NCBI RefSeq assembly: GCF_007970465.1
Contig: NZ_CP042429.1
Location: forward strand, 2,480,001 to 2,544,000
DNA: 64,000 bases
Origin: Corynebacterium nuruki S6-4
Lineage (GTDB): Bacteria > Actinomycetota > Actinomycetes > Mycobacteriales > Mycobacteriaceae
Reading direction: 5' to 3'
This document shows, piece after piece, positions 15,697 through 23,648 of the stretch. Numbering within the stretch: the stretch's first letter is position 1; every line of letters begins with the position of its first letter. The notes under the pieces were generated by a model. That model made no database searches. It was not told the DNA's origin and saw only the letters and a list, made by a program, of their open reading frames with translations. The position numbers and the translations under genes are program-made.

Positions 15697-17211
15697 TCAG
15701 TCCAGCGTGACGGTCCCCTGGACGATGCCCACCACCGCAGCCACGGCGGCGATGATGACGACGGCGGAGATGAACCACTCGAAGGCGTTGAAGATCCGGC
15801 CGCCGTGGCGCAGCCGGGTGAGGACGTAGGCCACCATGCCCGGCACGACGAGCACCATCCCCAGCAGCACGAACTTCGGGTCCGCCGCGTAGAACAGCCA
15901 CAGTGAGTAGGCCACACCGACCGCGGCGATGATCCCGTGCAGCAGGTTCGCGCGCCGGGCCACCGCCGGACCGTCGAGGTTGAACTTCGAGCCGGCGTCC
16001 GGGTGCCGGAACCCGCCGCCCTTCGTGGCGAGCAGCAGCAGGTACAGCGCGGCGAACAGGTACGGGATGAGATACAGCGAGGTCGCCAGCTGCACCATCG
16101 TCGTGTAGGCGGACTCGTTGAGGAAGAACACCACGATGAACAGCTGGATGACGACCGCCGAGAGCAGCTGGGCGGCGACCGGCGCCCCGTTGGGGTTGAT
16201 GGTGCCGAGCTTCTTCGGCAGCAGTTCGTCCTGCGCCATCATCGTCAGCGGTTCCGCACACAGCATCTGCCAGGACACGTAGGCGCCCAGCACCGAGATG
16301 CACAGCCCCGCCGAGATCAGTCCGCCGCCCCACGGGCCGACGACCACCTTGAGGACCTCCGCCATGGAGTTGTCGCCCATCTGGGCCAGATCCTGCCGTG
16401 AGGCCACACCGTAGGACAGGAAGCTGACGAGCAGCAGCAGCACGAACACCGCGAGGAAGCCGAGCAGGGTGGCCAGGGAGACATCGCGCCGGGTTTTCGC
16501 CCGACGCGAGTAGGCCGAGGCTCCCTCGATGCCGATGAACGCCCACACGGTGAACAGCATCATGCCCTTGACCTGTGTGGACAGGCTGGCGGAGTGGTCG
16601 CCGGCCCCGGTGCCGTCGGACCCGAAGGTGGCGAGGCGACCCCAGAAATCGGCGGTGAAGATCTCGGTGTGGAAACCGACGAAGGCGACGAGGATGAGGA
16701 ACGCGGCGATCGGCAGCAGCTTCGCCACCGTGGTGATGATGTTGAGGATCGCCGCCTGCTGGATGCCGCGCGCCAGGACCGCGAAGATCACCCAGTTCAT
16801 CACCGTCACCGCCAGCGCGTTGACCAGCAGGTTCCGGCCGTCGAACAGCGGGATGAAGTACCCCAGTGAGCTGAAGAACAGTGTGGCGTAGCCGACCTGC
16901 GCGATGATGGACGCCAACCAGTAGCCCCAGCCGGAGGCGAAACCGACGAAGTCACCGAGACCGGCGCGGACGTAGCTGTACACACCCGAGTCCAGGTGCG
17001 GCTTGCGCAGCGCGAGGGACTGGAAGACGAAGGCGACGCAGAGCATGCCCACGCCGGTGATCGCCCAGCCGATGACGGCGGCACCCGGGGAGGCCACATT
17101 GGCCACGTTCTGCGGCAGGGCGAAGATACCGGAGCCCACACAGGCGCCGAGGATCAGCGAGATCAGGGTGGGGAGGCGGACAGTGCCTTTACGGTCCCGG
17201 GTTTCATTCAC
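15697..17211 (-). CDS. basic amino acid permease/antiporter (APC superfamily, APA family)
   Basis: A 504-residue transporter with 12-13 hydrophobic helices. The consensus G-rich first helix (SLILGACVGSGIFALPQNVA) is that of the basic amino acid/polyamine antiporter family, close to arginine:ornithine antiporter ArcD-type proteins and the corynebacterial lysine permease LysI. It would exchange or take up lysine, arginine or ornithine across the cytoplasmic membrane; the exact substrate is not readable. It starts with GTG. TACTCT 8 nt upstream suggests a leaderless transcript. The S33 peptidase gene lies upstream on the same strand with a 36-bp gap, so peptide breakdown and amino acid exchange may be linked. 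Confidence 0.85.
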   Translation of the reverse strand: MNETRDRKGTVRLPTLISLILGACVGSGIFALPQNVANVASPGAAVIGWAITGVGMLCVAFVFQSLALRKPHLDSGVYSYVRAGLGDFVGFASGWGYWLASIIAQVGYATLFFSSLGYFIPLFDGRNLLVNALAVTVMNWVIFAVLARGIQQAAILNIITTVAKLLPIAAFLILVAFVGFHTEIFTADFWGRLATFGSDGTGAGDHSASLSTQVKGMMLFTVWAFIGIEGASAYSRRAKTRRDVSLATLLGFLAVFVLLLLVSFLSYGVASRQDLAQMGDNSMAEVLKVVVGPWGGGLISAGLCISVLGAYVSWQMLCAEPLTMMAQDELLPKKLGTINPNGAPVAAQLLSAVVIQLFIVVFFLNESAYTTMVQLATSLYLIPYLFAALYLLLLATKGGGFRHPDAGSKFNLDGPAVARRANLLHGIIAAVGVAYSLWLFYAADPKFVLLGMVLVVPGMVAYVLTRLRHGGRIFNAFEWFISAVVIIAAVAAVVGIVQGTVTLD

Positions 17212-17247
17212 GGGATCTCAGAGTATCCCACGGACCGGGAAACGACC

Positions 17248-18615
17248 TCAGTGGTCCAGCGCCAGCTCCCGCAGGGTGCGGAACAGTGCGGCACCGTCCA
17301 CGCCGAGACCGTTGTGCTCCCACCGGTTCGTCACGTGCGGACGCAGCCCCCCGATGCCGGACGCCGTCTCCATCGACAGTTCGAAGGGGACGAAGATGTC
17401 GTCGAGGTACACGGCCGCGGCGCTGCGGATCCCGTTGTCCGCGGTGGCGGCCAGGGTGTCCGCGTCGTAGAGCGGCGTCCAGTCGTCCTTCGCTGCGAGG
17501 AGCTGCGCGACCTCCTGCCACGGCTGCAGCGCCGGATCCTCGGCGAACAGCCACGGCCGGATGTGTTCGCCGAACAGGTGGACCGGGTCGGTGGCGGCGT
17601 CCGGAATGGCGTCGGTGAAGCCGGGCAGCTGGTTGCCGATGCGGGACGCCGCCCACCCGGTCGCGCGGTCCATGCCGTAGATCGATTCGTGGAGGACCGC
17701 GTAGAGCGGGGCGTCGGCGAACCGGACCTGGTCGGCGACACCGAGCAGGAAGGGGGTGCGCAGCCGCTTCTCGCCGCCGACGGTGTGGAACGGCTCCTCC
17801 AGCAGGTAGTTGAGCGTGTCGAAGCCGCCGGTGCGGCCCAGGTTCATCCCGGTGAGGCGGAAGCGGCGGGAGGACAGCCGGGACCCGTCGGCGAGGAACT
17901 CCTCATGGGTGTCGAGGTGCCGGCAGATGTCCCGGATGAGCTGTGCGGTGCCGGGGAACTGCGCGTGGAACCGCTCGTCGCGCACCGCGGTCTTCGCGTA
18001 GGTGGCGCGGTAGATGTCGTCGATGCGGGTGTGCGGGTCGGCGGCGAAGCCGGGCAGCCCGCCGGTGAAGAACGCCTCGGAGACGCCCTCGGGGTGCCGG
18101 GAGAGGTAGGCGGTGATGCAGAATCCGCCGAAGGACTGGCCGAGCAGGGACCAGGGCTTCTCGCCGAGGGCCTCGCGCAGCAGTTCGGCGTCCGCCACGA
18201 TGGCGTCGGCGCGCAGGTGGGTGAGGTAGTCGGCCTGCTCGTGCGCGGTGGCGCCGAGCGCCTCGGGGGTGGCGGCGTCCACCGGGGTGGAGCGGCCGGT
18301 GCCGCGCTGGTCGATGAGGATGACCCGGTAGTTCTTCAGGGCCTCACCCAGCCAACCGCCGATCTCCCGGGTGGGGGCGGTCGGACGCAGCGCCCCGTGG
18401 CCGGGTCCACCCTGGAGGAACAGGAGGGCGGGGAGGTCCTCGCCGCCGTCGGGGACGTACTCGCGGGCGAAGACGTCGATCGTGCGGGGGCCGGTGGTGG
18501 TCGTGCCGGCTGTGCCGGCGAGCTCCGGGTGGACGAGCGGCGCGGTGAGCACGTGCTCCTTCACGGTGTGCCCGTGACGGCGGGTGACGGTGGAGGTGAG
18601 GTTCGCTGCGGTCAT
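17248..18615 (-). CDS. alpha/beta hydrolase, prolyl aminopeptidase-like (S33 family)
   Basis: A 455-residue serine peptidase-like enzyme. The oxyanion loop QGGPGHG is at about 68-74, DQRGTGRSTP at 102-111, and the nucleophile Ser161 is in LLGQSFGGF. A long cap domain follows, and the catalytic His lies in the C-terminal RWEHNGLGVDG region. This matches the larger proline iminopeptidases of actinobacteria that remove N-terminal proline from peptides in the cytoplasm. Specificity is inferred. It may share a transcript with the downstream permease. Confidence 0.85.
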   Translation of the reverse strand: MTAANLTSTVTRRHGHTVKEHVLTAPLVHPELAGTAGTTTTGPRTIDVFAREYVPDGGEDLPALLFLQGGPGHGALRPTAPTREIGGWLGEALKNYRVILIDQRGTGRSTPVDAATPEALGATAHEQADYLTHLRADAIVADAELLREALGEKPWSLLGQSFGGFCITAYLSRHPEGVSEAFFTGGLPGFAADPHTRIDDIYRATYAKTAVRDERFHAQFPGTAQLIRDICRHLDTHEEFLADGSRLSSRRFRLTGMNLGRTGGFDTLNYLLEEPFHTVGGEKRLRTPFLLGVADQVRFADAPLYAVLHESIYGMDRATGWAASRIGNQLPGFTDAIPDAATDPVHLFGEHIRPWLFAEDPALQPWQEVAQLLAAKDDWTPLYDADTLAATADNGIRSAAAVYLDDIFVPFELSMETASGIGGLRPHVTNRWEHNGLGVDGAALFRTLRELALDH

Positions 18616-18698
18616 GGGTCCGGTTGTACCCGGTGCGGTCCGGCTGTGCGTCAGATGGTACCGGCTGCGGGGCCGTCAGCCGGCGCGGGCGTGTCGAT

Positions 18699-18779
18699 TT
18701 GACTGCGTCCGGACGGGGTGCCACTATAAAGGTGGAAAGAGGGAGCCTCGCAGACGCGGATACGCGGTGCGGGGCTTTT
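18699..18779 (+). ncRNA. candidate short RNA: promoter facing a nearby hairpin terminator
   Basis: TTGACT (18699-18704) and a CTATAAAG -10 region (18724-18731) form a near-consensus vegetative promoter. Only about 15 bp later comes a hairpin whose arms GCCTCGCA and TGCGGGGC (one G-U pair) are followed by TTTT at 18776-18779. The predicted transcript would be about 45 nt with no room for a gene, so a small RNA or an attenuator for the repeat-rich region beyond are the options. There is no other gene on this strand until 19332. Expression is untested. Confidence 0.4.
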
Positions 18780-18845
18780 GTCGTGTCCGGGGGCGGGGCG
18801 TCGGGTTAATGGGGGTCCCTCAGTCTTGTTCAGGGGAGAGTTGTC

Positions 18846-19208
18846 CCGAGCTGACCCGATTCTGCGTTTCCGGTCCGACGGAACTGACCGAACCGGGTCA
18901 ACTCGGGTCACCACGACGTCCTCGGGACGACCGTCCGGCCGGTGGCAGCGCAACCGTCGGCACGGCAGGCCAAAACGCCGTTCACCACCGTCTCCGGCGT
19001 AGTTTTGGCCTGCCGGCCGAACAGGTGGCCTGCCGGCCGAACAGGTGCGCTGCCGGACCGGACGCCGCGGCCGGGTTACTGGTCACAAGGCGTGTCCCCC
19101 GGGCCGGTTGTGCGACGACATGTCGACGGTGTACCGAGCTGACCCGGTTCGGACGATTCAGTCCCCCGGAAACGGCGGAATCGGGTCAACTCAGGTCAAC
19201 TCGGGTCA
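18846..19208. repeat. non-coding composite repeat region
   Basis: Two related imperfect hairpins (18846-18907 and 19134-19195) have left arms CCGAGCTGACCCG-RTTC and right arms GAAYCGGGTCAACTC. Between them lies a hairpin with perfect 14-bp arms (CGGCAGGCCAAAAC at 18963-18976 and its complement at 19002-19015), then a 20-bp unit beginning TGGCCTGCCGG repeated in tandem at 19006-19025 and 19026-19045 with a partial third copy. The second hairpin ends in 10-bp direct repeats of GGGTCAACTC type. No convincing open frame exists. It could be a decayed mobile element or a structured RNA. Confidence 0.7.
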
Positions 19209-19331
19209 CGGAGCTCGGGGACAGTGCGCTGATCACACATACAGAGGTACCGCTGGTGAGGGCACTGACACTGGACCAGGAGGGCAGGAATAACGGTCGG
19301 AAACAGATCGCACCCGGAGAGGAGCGGAGTC

Positions 19332-19544
19332 ATGGCGACGCAGGACACTCGATTGAGCGAGGCACAGGAAGCGCACATCCTCCACCTGAAGGCGCAGGCC
19401 GCGTACAACGCGAACAAGCACACCAACGACATCCTGCCCCGGTGGGTCTACGAGGAACTGGGTACGGACGTCCCGGCCGACGCCACCGACGAGCTGCAGA
19501 TCATGCCGAAGAAGCGGTGGTGGCAGCGACTGAAGGCGTCCTGA
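19332..19544 (+). CDS. small hypothetical protein
   Basis: A 70-residue cytoplasmic protein without signal peptide or membrane helix. It is predicted helical in the first 30 residues (LSEAQEAHILHLKAQAAYNANK), then has ILPRWVYEELGTD and a basic C-terminus (MPKKRWWQRLKAS) that could touch nucleic acid or membrane. The ribosome site GGAGAGGAGCGGAG is strong and supports translation. It lies alone behind the repeat-rich region and converges on the winged-helix gene with a 14-bp gap. No family is recognised. Confidence 0.65.
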   Translation: MATQDTRLSEAQEAHILHLKAQAAYNANKHTNDILPRWVYEELGTDVPADATDELQIMPKKRWWQRLKAS

Positions 19545-19558
19545 TCAGGGACAGGAGA

Positions 19559-20755
19559 TCACCCGTCGACGGTGAGCACCACCCGGTCCACACCACGGAA
19601 CGGGCCGAGAGACTCTGCCTCCTGCTCCAGGGCTTCCACGGTCGACGGGGAGAGGGGGCTGAAGGGGGAGACCGTCACTGTCAGCGACCTCCCCGACTTT
19701 TTCGGACGCCACACTCCGGCGATACGGCCGCCGACAAGGATCGTCCCGGGCGCTCCGACCGGGGCCCACACCGTCCGGTGGTGCTCCTTCGCGACGAGGG
19801 TTTCCCGGTCGCGGCACTGCGTGTAGGGGTCACGGGGCGGGAGGAACCGGACGGCGTCCCCCGGGAACGACGCGTCCCCCAGGAGATCATCCACGTCGGT
19901 GGTGAGGGCCCAGGCGCGGCGTCCTGCGTGGTCAAGCTCGGTGAGTTCGTCGGCCAGGAGATCCCACCAGGCCTTCGCGTCGGTGGCGGTCACCCCCTGC
20001 CACGCGGCGAAGTCTGAGCGGGTCGACGGACCGTCACAGTGCAGGTAACGACGGAGCAGTTCCGTGCGTGCCGCCGTCGGTTCCATGGTGGGGAACGGGG
20101 CACCGCACCACTCGTCGACGAGCGAGAACCGGCTGCCTCGCCCGGGGACGATGCAGATCACCCCTTCCAGTGTGAGGATCCGGAGGACGAAGTGCACCAC
20201 TGCCTCACCCACCGGTTGCCCCGCGGCATGGGGTCCCTCGGAGTCCCAGACGTCTCGGGCAGCCTCGGGCAGGTGCCCGGCGACCCGGGGCGCGATCTCC
20301 CCGCCCAGTTCGGTGACGGTGAGCTGTCGTCCAGCGAGGACATCGTGGATCTCCTCCCGCACCAGGGCAGTGGCCCTGTCGAGAGTGAGGGAAAGTTGGT
20401 CGAGGTCACGCTCCACGCCACGGATCAGGTGCAGGCGTCCGGCTTCGGTCGGCGGGAGGACACCGGTGGTGAAGACCGCGGCGTCCCGCGTCGGAATCAG
20501 GAACGGGGCTCCGCGCATCGACCAGGTGGTGACCAGAGACTTCTGCGTGCTGACCGCAGCAGAAAGATCCTCCGGGGTGAGGTCCACGCGGGCATGCAGG
20601 GCCAGTGCCGCGGAGCCGGGCGGGCTGTCCTGGATGCCGCAGGTGCCCACCGCCTGCGCCAGTTCCGTCACCGGAGCACGGTCCAGCAGACCGTGGTTGC
20701 GCAGTCGGAAGGCGATGACCTGGTCGGTGGTGACGGACGGCGTCTGGGAAGTCAC
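19559..20755 (-). CDS. winged-helix DNA-binding protein (DUF1006/HTH_42 family)
   Basis: A 398-residue member of the HTH_42 winged-helix family, whose characterised relatives include the YcaQ/AlkX DNA glycosylases. Visible blocks are the N-terminal RLRNHGLLDRAP start, a TWSMRGAPFLIP motif, the RRYLHCDGPSTRSDFAAW helix-turn-helix-like region, FLPPRDPYTQCRDR and the terminal VGGRIAGVWRPKKSGRSLTVTV strands. Glycosylase activity cannot be asserted from sequence, but the divergent neighbour is the repair nuclease gene xthA. It starts with GTG 6 nt after TACCGT (complement of 20762-20767), a leaderless arrangement. Confidence 0.8.
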   Translation of the reverse strand: MTSQTPSVTTDQVIAFRLRNHGLLDRAPVTELAQAVGTCGIQDSPPGSAALALHARVDLTPEDLSAAVSTQKSLVTTWSMRGAPFLIPTRDAAVFTTGVLPPTEAGRLHLIRGVERDLDQLSLTLDRATALVREEIHDVLAGRQLTVTELGGEIAPRVAGHLPEAARDVWDSEGPHAAGQPVGEAVVHFVLRILTLEGVICIVPGRGSRFSLVDEWCGAPFPTMEPTAARTELLRRYLHCDGPSTRSDFAAWQGVTATDAKAWWDLLADELTELDHAGRRAWALTTDVDDLLGDASFPGDAVRFLPPRDPYTQCRDRETLVAKEHHRTVWAPVGAPGTILVGGRIAGVWRPKKSGRSLTVTVSPFSPLSPSTVEALEQEAESLGPFRGVDRVVLTVDG

Positions 20756-20761
20756 GGCTCC

Positions 20762-20771
20762 ACGGTAACCT
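20762..20771. promoter_or_regulatory. overlapping divergent -10 boxes for the winged-helix gene and xthA
   Basis: TACCGT on the minus strand (20767-20762) is 6 nt from the GTG of the winged-helix gene. TAACCT on the plus strand (20766-20771) is 7 nt from the ATG of xthA. The two boxes share two base pairs inside a 23-bp intergenic gap, so the genes probably compete for RNA polymerase. Confidence 0.55.
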
Positions 20772-20778
20772 CACCGGC

Positions 20779-21705
20779 ATGCTCCGTATCGCCACCGCCA
20801 ACATCAACGGGATCCGTGCCACGCAGCGTCGGGGGTTCGGCGACTGGCTGGACACGCGTGGCTGTGACGTCGTCGCGCTCCAGGAGGTCCGGGCGCAGGC
20901 CGACAAACTGCCCGACAACGCTTTCGGGAGCTACCACGTCGCCCTGGAGACCGGGACCATTTCGGGACGCAACGGGGTGGCCGTCCTGACCCGGGAAGCA
21001 CCCGCAGCGGTCCGGACGTGGAGCGGTGGGGCGCTGCTCGGCGGCCCGCATGCCGCACCGGACGACCTGCGCGACGTGCCGGCCGTCGACCGGGTGCCGC
21101 TGGCGCGGAAGCTGCGTCCCTTCATCGCGCAGGGACGCTACATCGAGGTCGACCTCGCCGATGCCCCGCTCACGGTCGCCTGTCTCTACCTGCCCAAAGG
21201 CGGGTTGCCCGCCGAGATGCAGCGGCCGGAGCGGATGCGGGAGGCACCCGACGGTGGGGCGCACTACGAGCGGAAGATGGGGTTCCTCGCCGGCTTCGGA
21301 CGCTATCTGACAGCCACGCGCCGGGCGGCTGCCGCCGACGGCCGGGAATTCCTGCTCATGGGGGACATGAACATCGCCCATACCCGCCGGGACCTCGCCA
21401 ACTGGCGGCGCAACCAGAAACATGACGGCTTCCTCCCCGAGGAGCGTGACTGGTTCGACCGGCAGCTCTCGCCCCGCACCCTCGTCGACGTCGTCCGGGC
21501 GCTGCACCCGGACGAGGACGGGCCGTACTCGTGGTGGTCCTGGGCGGGGCAGTCCTTCGCCAAGGATGTCGGGTGGCGCATCGACTACCACCTCGCCACA
21601 CCCCGGCTGGCGGAGACGGCGGTGGCGGACGCCGTGGACCGGGACTTTCGTGGCGTCCGGCTCTCGGATCACTCGCCGGTTGTCGTCGACTACGCCAGCG
21701 GGTAG
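20779..21705 (+). CDS. xthA: exodeoxyribonuclease III / AP endonuclease
   Basis: Mg-dependent 3'-5' exonuclease and abasic-site endonuclease of base excision repair, 308 residues. The EEP-fold motifs are all present: TANINGIRA at the start, the metal ligand in ALQEVRAQ, GRNGVAVLTR, the catalytic LMGDMNIAHTRRDL, VGWRIDYHL, and the terminal SDHSPVVVDY. A TAACCT box 7 nt before the ATG suggests a leaderless mRNA. Its 3' end overlaps the convergent oxidoreductase gene by 16 bp. Confidence 0.95.
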   Translation: MLRIATANINGIRATQRRGFGDWLDTRGCDVVALQEVRAQADKLPDNAFGSYHVALETGTISGRNGVAVLTREAPAAVRTWSGGALLGGPHAAPDDLRDVPAVDRVPLARKLRPFIAQGRYIEVDLADAPLTVACLYLPKGGLPAEMQRPERMREAPDGGAHYERKMGFLAGFGRYLTATRRAAAADGREFLLMGDMNIAHTRRDLANWRRNQKHDGFLPEERDWFDRQLSPRTLVDVVRALHPDEDGPYSWWSWAGQSFAKDVGWRIDYHLATPRLAETAVADAVDRDFRGVRLSDHSPVVVDYASG

Positions 21706-22778
21706 CCGGTGACCGGGCCGGCGGTGTTCGGCTCCCAGCCGAGCTCCGGGGCGACATACTCGGCGAAGTTCTGCAGGATGCGCAGGTTCGCGTCGATCCC
21801 CAGCTGGCTGGGGATGGTGAGCATGAGGGTGTCCGCCTCCATGAGGGCGGTGTCCTTCTTCAACTGCTCGACGAGCTTGTCCGGCTCATCGGTGTAGGTC
21901 CGGCCGAAGGTGGCCTGGCCGTCGTCGATGTAGCCGATACCGCCCTCGTCGCCGCCGATGCCGAACATCCGCATGTCCTCCTCGGAGGTCACCGGGATGA
22001 TCGACCGGGACACCGAGGTGCGCGGCGTCCAGGTGTGGCCGGCTTCCTTCCATGCCTCACGGTACTGGCGGATCTGTTCGGCCTGCAGGTCCTCGAAACG
22101 GTCGCCGTTGGCCTCGGTGAGCAGGGTGGAGCTCATGAGGTTCACCCCGTTGTGGGCGGCGCGGACGGCCGTGTCGCGGGATCCTGCGCCCCACCAGACG
22201 TGCTTGTGCAGTGACATCGAGTGCGGCATGACCGGGACCGGGACGTTCGGGTGGTACATCCGCGGGTACTGCTGGTCGAGCGGCAGGGAGGTGGCCATGC
22301 CCTTGCCGTCGACGGCGTCGAGGAAGCGGGTGAACTTCTCCCGCGCCATCTCCTTGCCCTTGGGGTCGTCGGCGGCCGGGTGGTAGCCGAAGGACTCGTA
22401 GCCGCGGTCGACGGGCTCGGGTGATCCCCGGGACACGCCGAGGGCGACTCTGCCGTCGGACAGCAGGTCGAGCTGGGCGGCCTCTTCAGCGAGCTGCAGC
22501 GGGTTCTCGTAGCGGATGTCGATGACGCCAGTCCCGACCTCGATCCTGCTGGTGCGCGCCGCGATGGCGGCGAGCAGCGGCATCGGGGCGGAATGCTGCG
22601 GTGCGAAGTGGTGGACGCGGAAGTATGCACCGTTGACGCCGAGTTCATCGGCGCCGACGGCGATCTCGAGCGCGTTCTTCAGGTTCTCTTTTGCGCCGGG
22701 CATGCGACGGCCGGCGCCGCTGCGTTCAGCGGCGGAGAGGTCGTAGTGCCCGAAGCTGAGGAAGCCGAAGGCCTTCAT
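21690..22778 (-). CDS. LLM-class flavin-dependent oxidoreductase
   Basis: Luciferase-like (bacterial luciferase family) flavin-dependent oxidoreductase of 362 residues, a TIM barrel that would use FMNH2 or F420. Typical segments are the N-terminal MKAFGFLSFGHYDL, VRVHHFAPQHSAPMPLLAAIAARTSRIEVGTGVI, and LAEEAAQLDLLSDGRVALGVSRGSPEP. The substrate is unknown. The start at 22778 is fixed by GGAGGAG 5 nt upstream; a longer frame to 22835 would run through the promoter. TTGCGG-N17-TATAGT lies upstream, and the palindromic operator at 22821-22838 abuts the -10 box. Confidence 0.88.
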   Translation of the reverse strand: MKAFGFLSFGHYDLSAAERSGAGRRMPGAKENLKNALEIAVGADELGVNGAYFRVHHFAPQHSAPMPLLAAIAARTSRIEVGTGVIDIRYENPLQLAEEAAQLDLLSDGRVALGVSRGSPEPVDRGYESFGYHPAADDPKGKEMAREKFTRFLDAVDGKGMATSLPLDQQYPRMYHPNVPVPVMPHSMSLHKHVWWGAGSRDTAVRAAHNGVNLMSSTLLTEANGDRFEDLQAEQIRQYREAWKEAGHTWTPRTSVSRSIIPVTSEEDMRMFGIGGDEGGIGYIDDGQATFGRTYTDEPDKLVEQLKKDTALMEADTLMLTIPSQLGIDANLRILQNFAEYVAPELGWEPNTAGPVTGYPLA

Positions 22779-22820
22779 GTGTGCTCCTCCATGGTGTTCA
22801 GTGTCTGGCCGGTGGCCTTT

Positions 22821-22838
22821 TAGTTGATGTATCAACTA
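22821..22838. promoter_or_regulatory. palindromic operator over the promoter of the LLM oxidoreductase
   Basis: TAGTTGAT-GT-ATCAACTA is a perfect inverted repeat with 8-bp arms and a 2-bp centre, overlapping the -10 box (TATAGT) on the minus strand. This size and form suit a MarR- or TetR-type dimer; no such regulator gene is adjacent, so the binder is probably encoded elsewhere. Confidence 0.7.
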
Positions 22839-22887
22839 TATGTCGGTGGGGCCGGGACCGCAATACACATGACCGGGCAGGTCGCAC

Positions 22888-22997
22888 CTTGGGACCACAG
22901 GACCATCTGACGCGGGAAAAGCGTCCTCCGGTCCCAAGCTTCCGGCACCGGAGGTCAGACTGTCAGGGTCAGGCTGTCAGGGGTCAGACCGTCAGGT
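22888..22997. repeat. hairpin and GTCAG direct repeats
   Basis: Arms CTTGGGACC (22888-22896) and GGTCCCAAG (22930-22938) form a stem with further GGAC/GTCC pairing inside. They are followed by three imperfect copies of a roughly 15-bp unit (GGTCAGACTGTCAGG type, about 22953-22997) that run into the 3' end of the secreted-protein gene. The hairpin may end that gene's transcript. Confidence 0.6.
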
Positions 22998-23556
22998 GAC
23001 GTGCCTGGAGGTTGACGGAGACTCCACCCTCTCCGACGTAGGTGTGGAGAGTGTCGGCGGTGGTCACACCGGGCAGGTCGACGGTGGCGACCGGGACGCC
23101 GTCGGCGGTGACGGTGAGGACGCCGCCGTCCAGCGTGGCGGCGTAGACGACCTCGGCACCGTTGAACCGGCCCCGGTCGGTGAAGCTGCCGTCCGTGGTG
23201 TCGGGAACCGGAGCCGGCTGAGCCGCCGGGCCGCCGGGCAGAGTGACGGGGACGATGATGTCGAGCAGACCGATGACCTTGTCACGGTAGTCCTGGATGA
23301 TCCACTGCGAGTTCTTCTCGTCGGCGGTGACGTTGACGTAGGCGGTGGAGACGGTGCCCTTGTCGGAGAGGAAGAGCGGACGGCCGTGGACGTCGATGCC
23401 GGCGGTGTCGGACCCCGGGGCGACGGCGGCGACAATGTCCCGGACGGTGCCCTCCCGGTCGTGCTGGGCGGAGAGCTCGGCGGAGATACCGGCGGCGGCG
23501 AGTCCTCCGACGAGGAGGACGGAGGCGGACAGACTGACGATGTGTGATGTCTTCAT
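22984..23556 (-). CDS. secreted protein, possibly LmeA-like (DUF2993)
   Basis: A 190-residue exported protein. Residues 1-27 are a signal peptide (MKTSHIVSLSASVLLVGGLAAAGISA). The mature part has IDVHGRPLFLSDKGTVSTAYVNVTADE and a late VTADGVPVATVDLPG segment, which resemble the repeating strands of DUF2993/LmeA lipid-binding envelope proteins, although the protein is shorter than usual. The assignment is tentative. The ATG at 23556 is preferred over the GTG at 23565 because TAGCGT lies 7 nt before it, the leaderless pattern common in this window. Confidence 0.68.
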   Translation of the reverse strand: MKTSHIVSLSASVLLVGGLAAAGISAELSAQHDREGTVRDIVAAVAPGSDTAGIDVHGRPLFLSDKGTVSTAYVNVTADEKNSQWIIQDYRDKVIGLLDIIVPVTLPGGPAAQPAPVPDTTDGSFTDRGRFNGAEVVYAATLDGGVLTVTADGVPVATVDLPGVTTADTLHTYVGEGGVSVNLQARHLTV

Positions 23557-23648
23557 GGGACTCACGCTACGGCCGCCACGGGGGTCAGCGAATCAGCCTC
23601 CGGTCTGAATATGCAGGTCAGTCAGGGTCATACCGGAGGATGAGGTGA

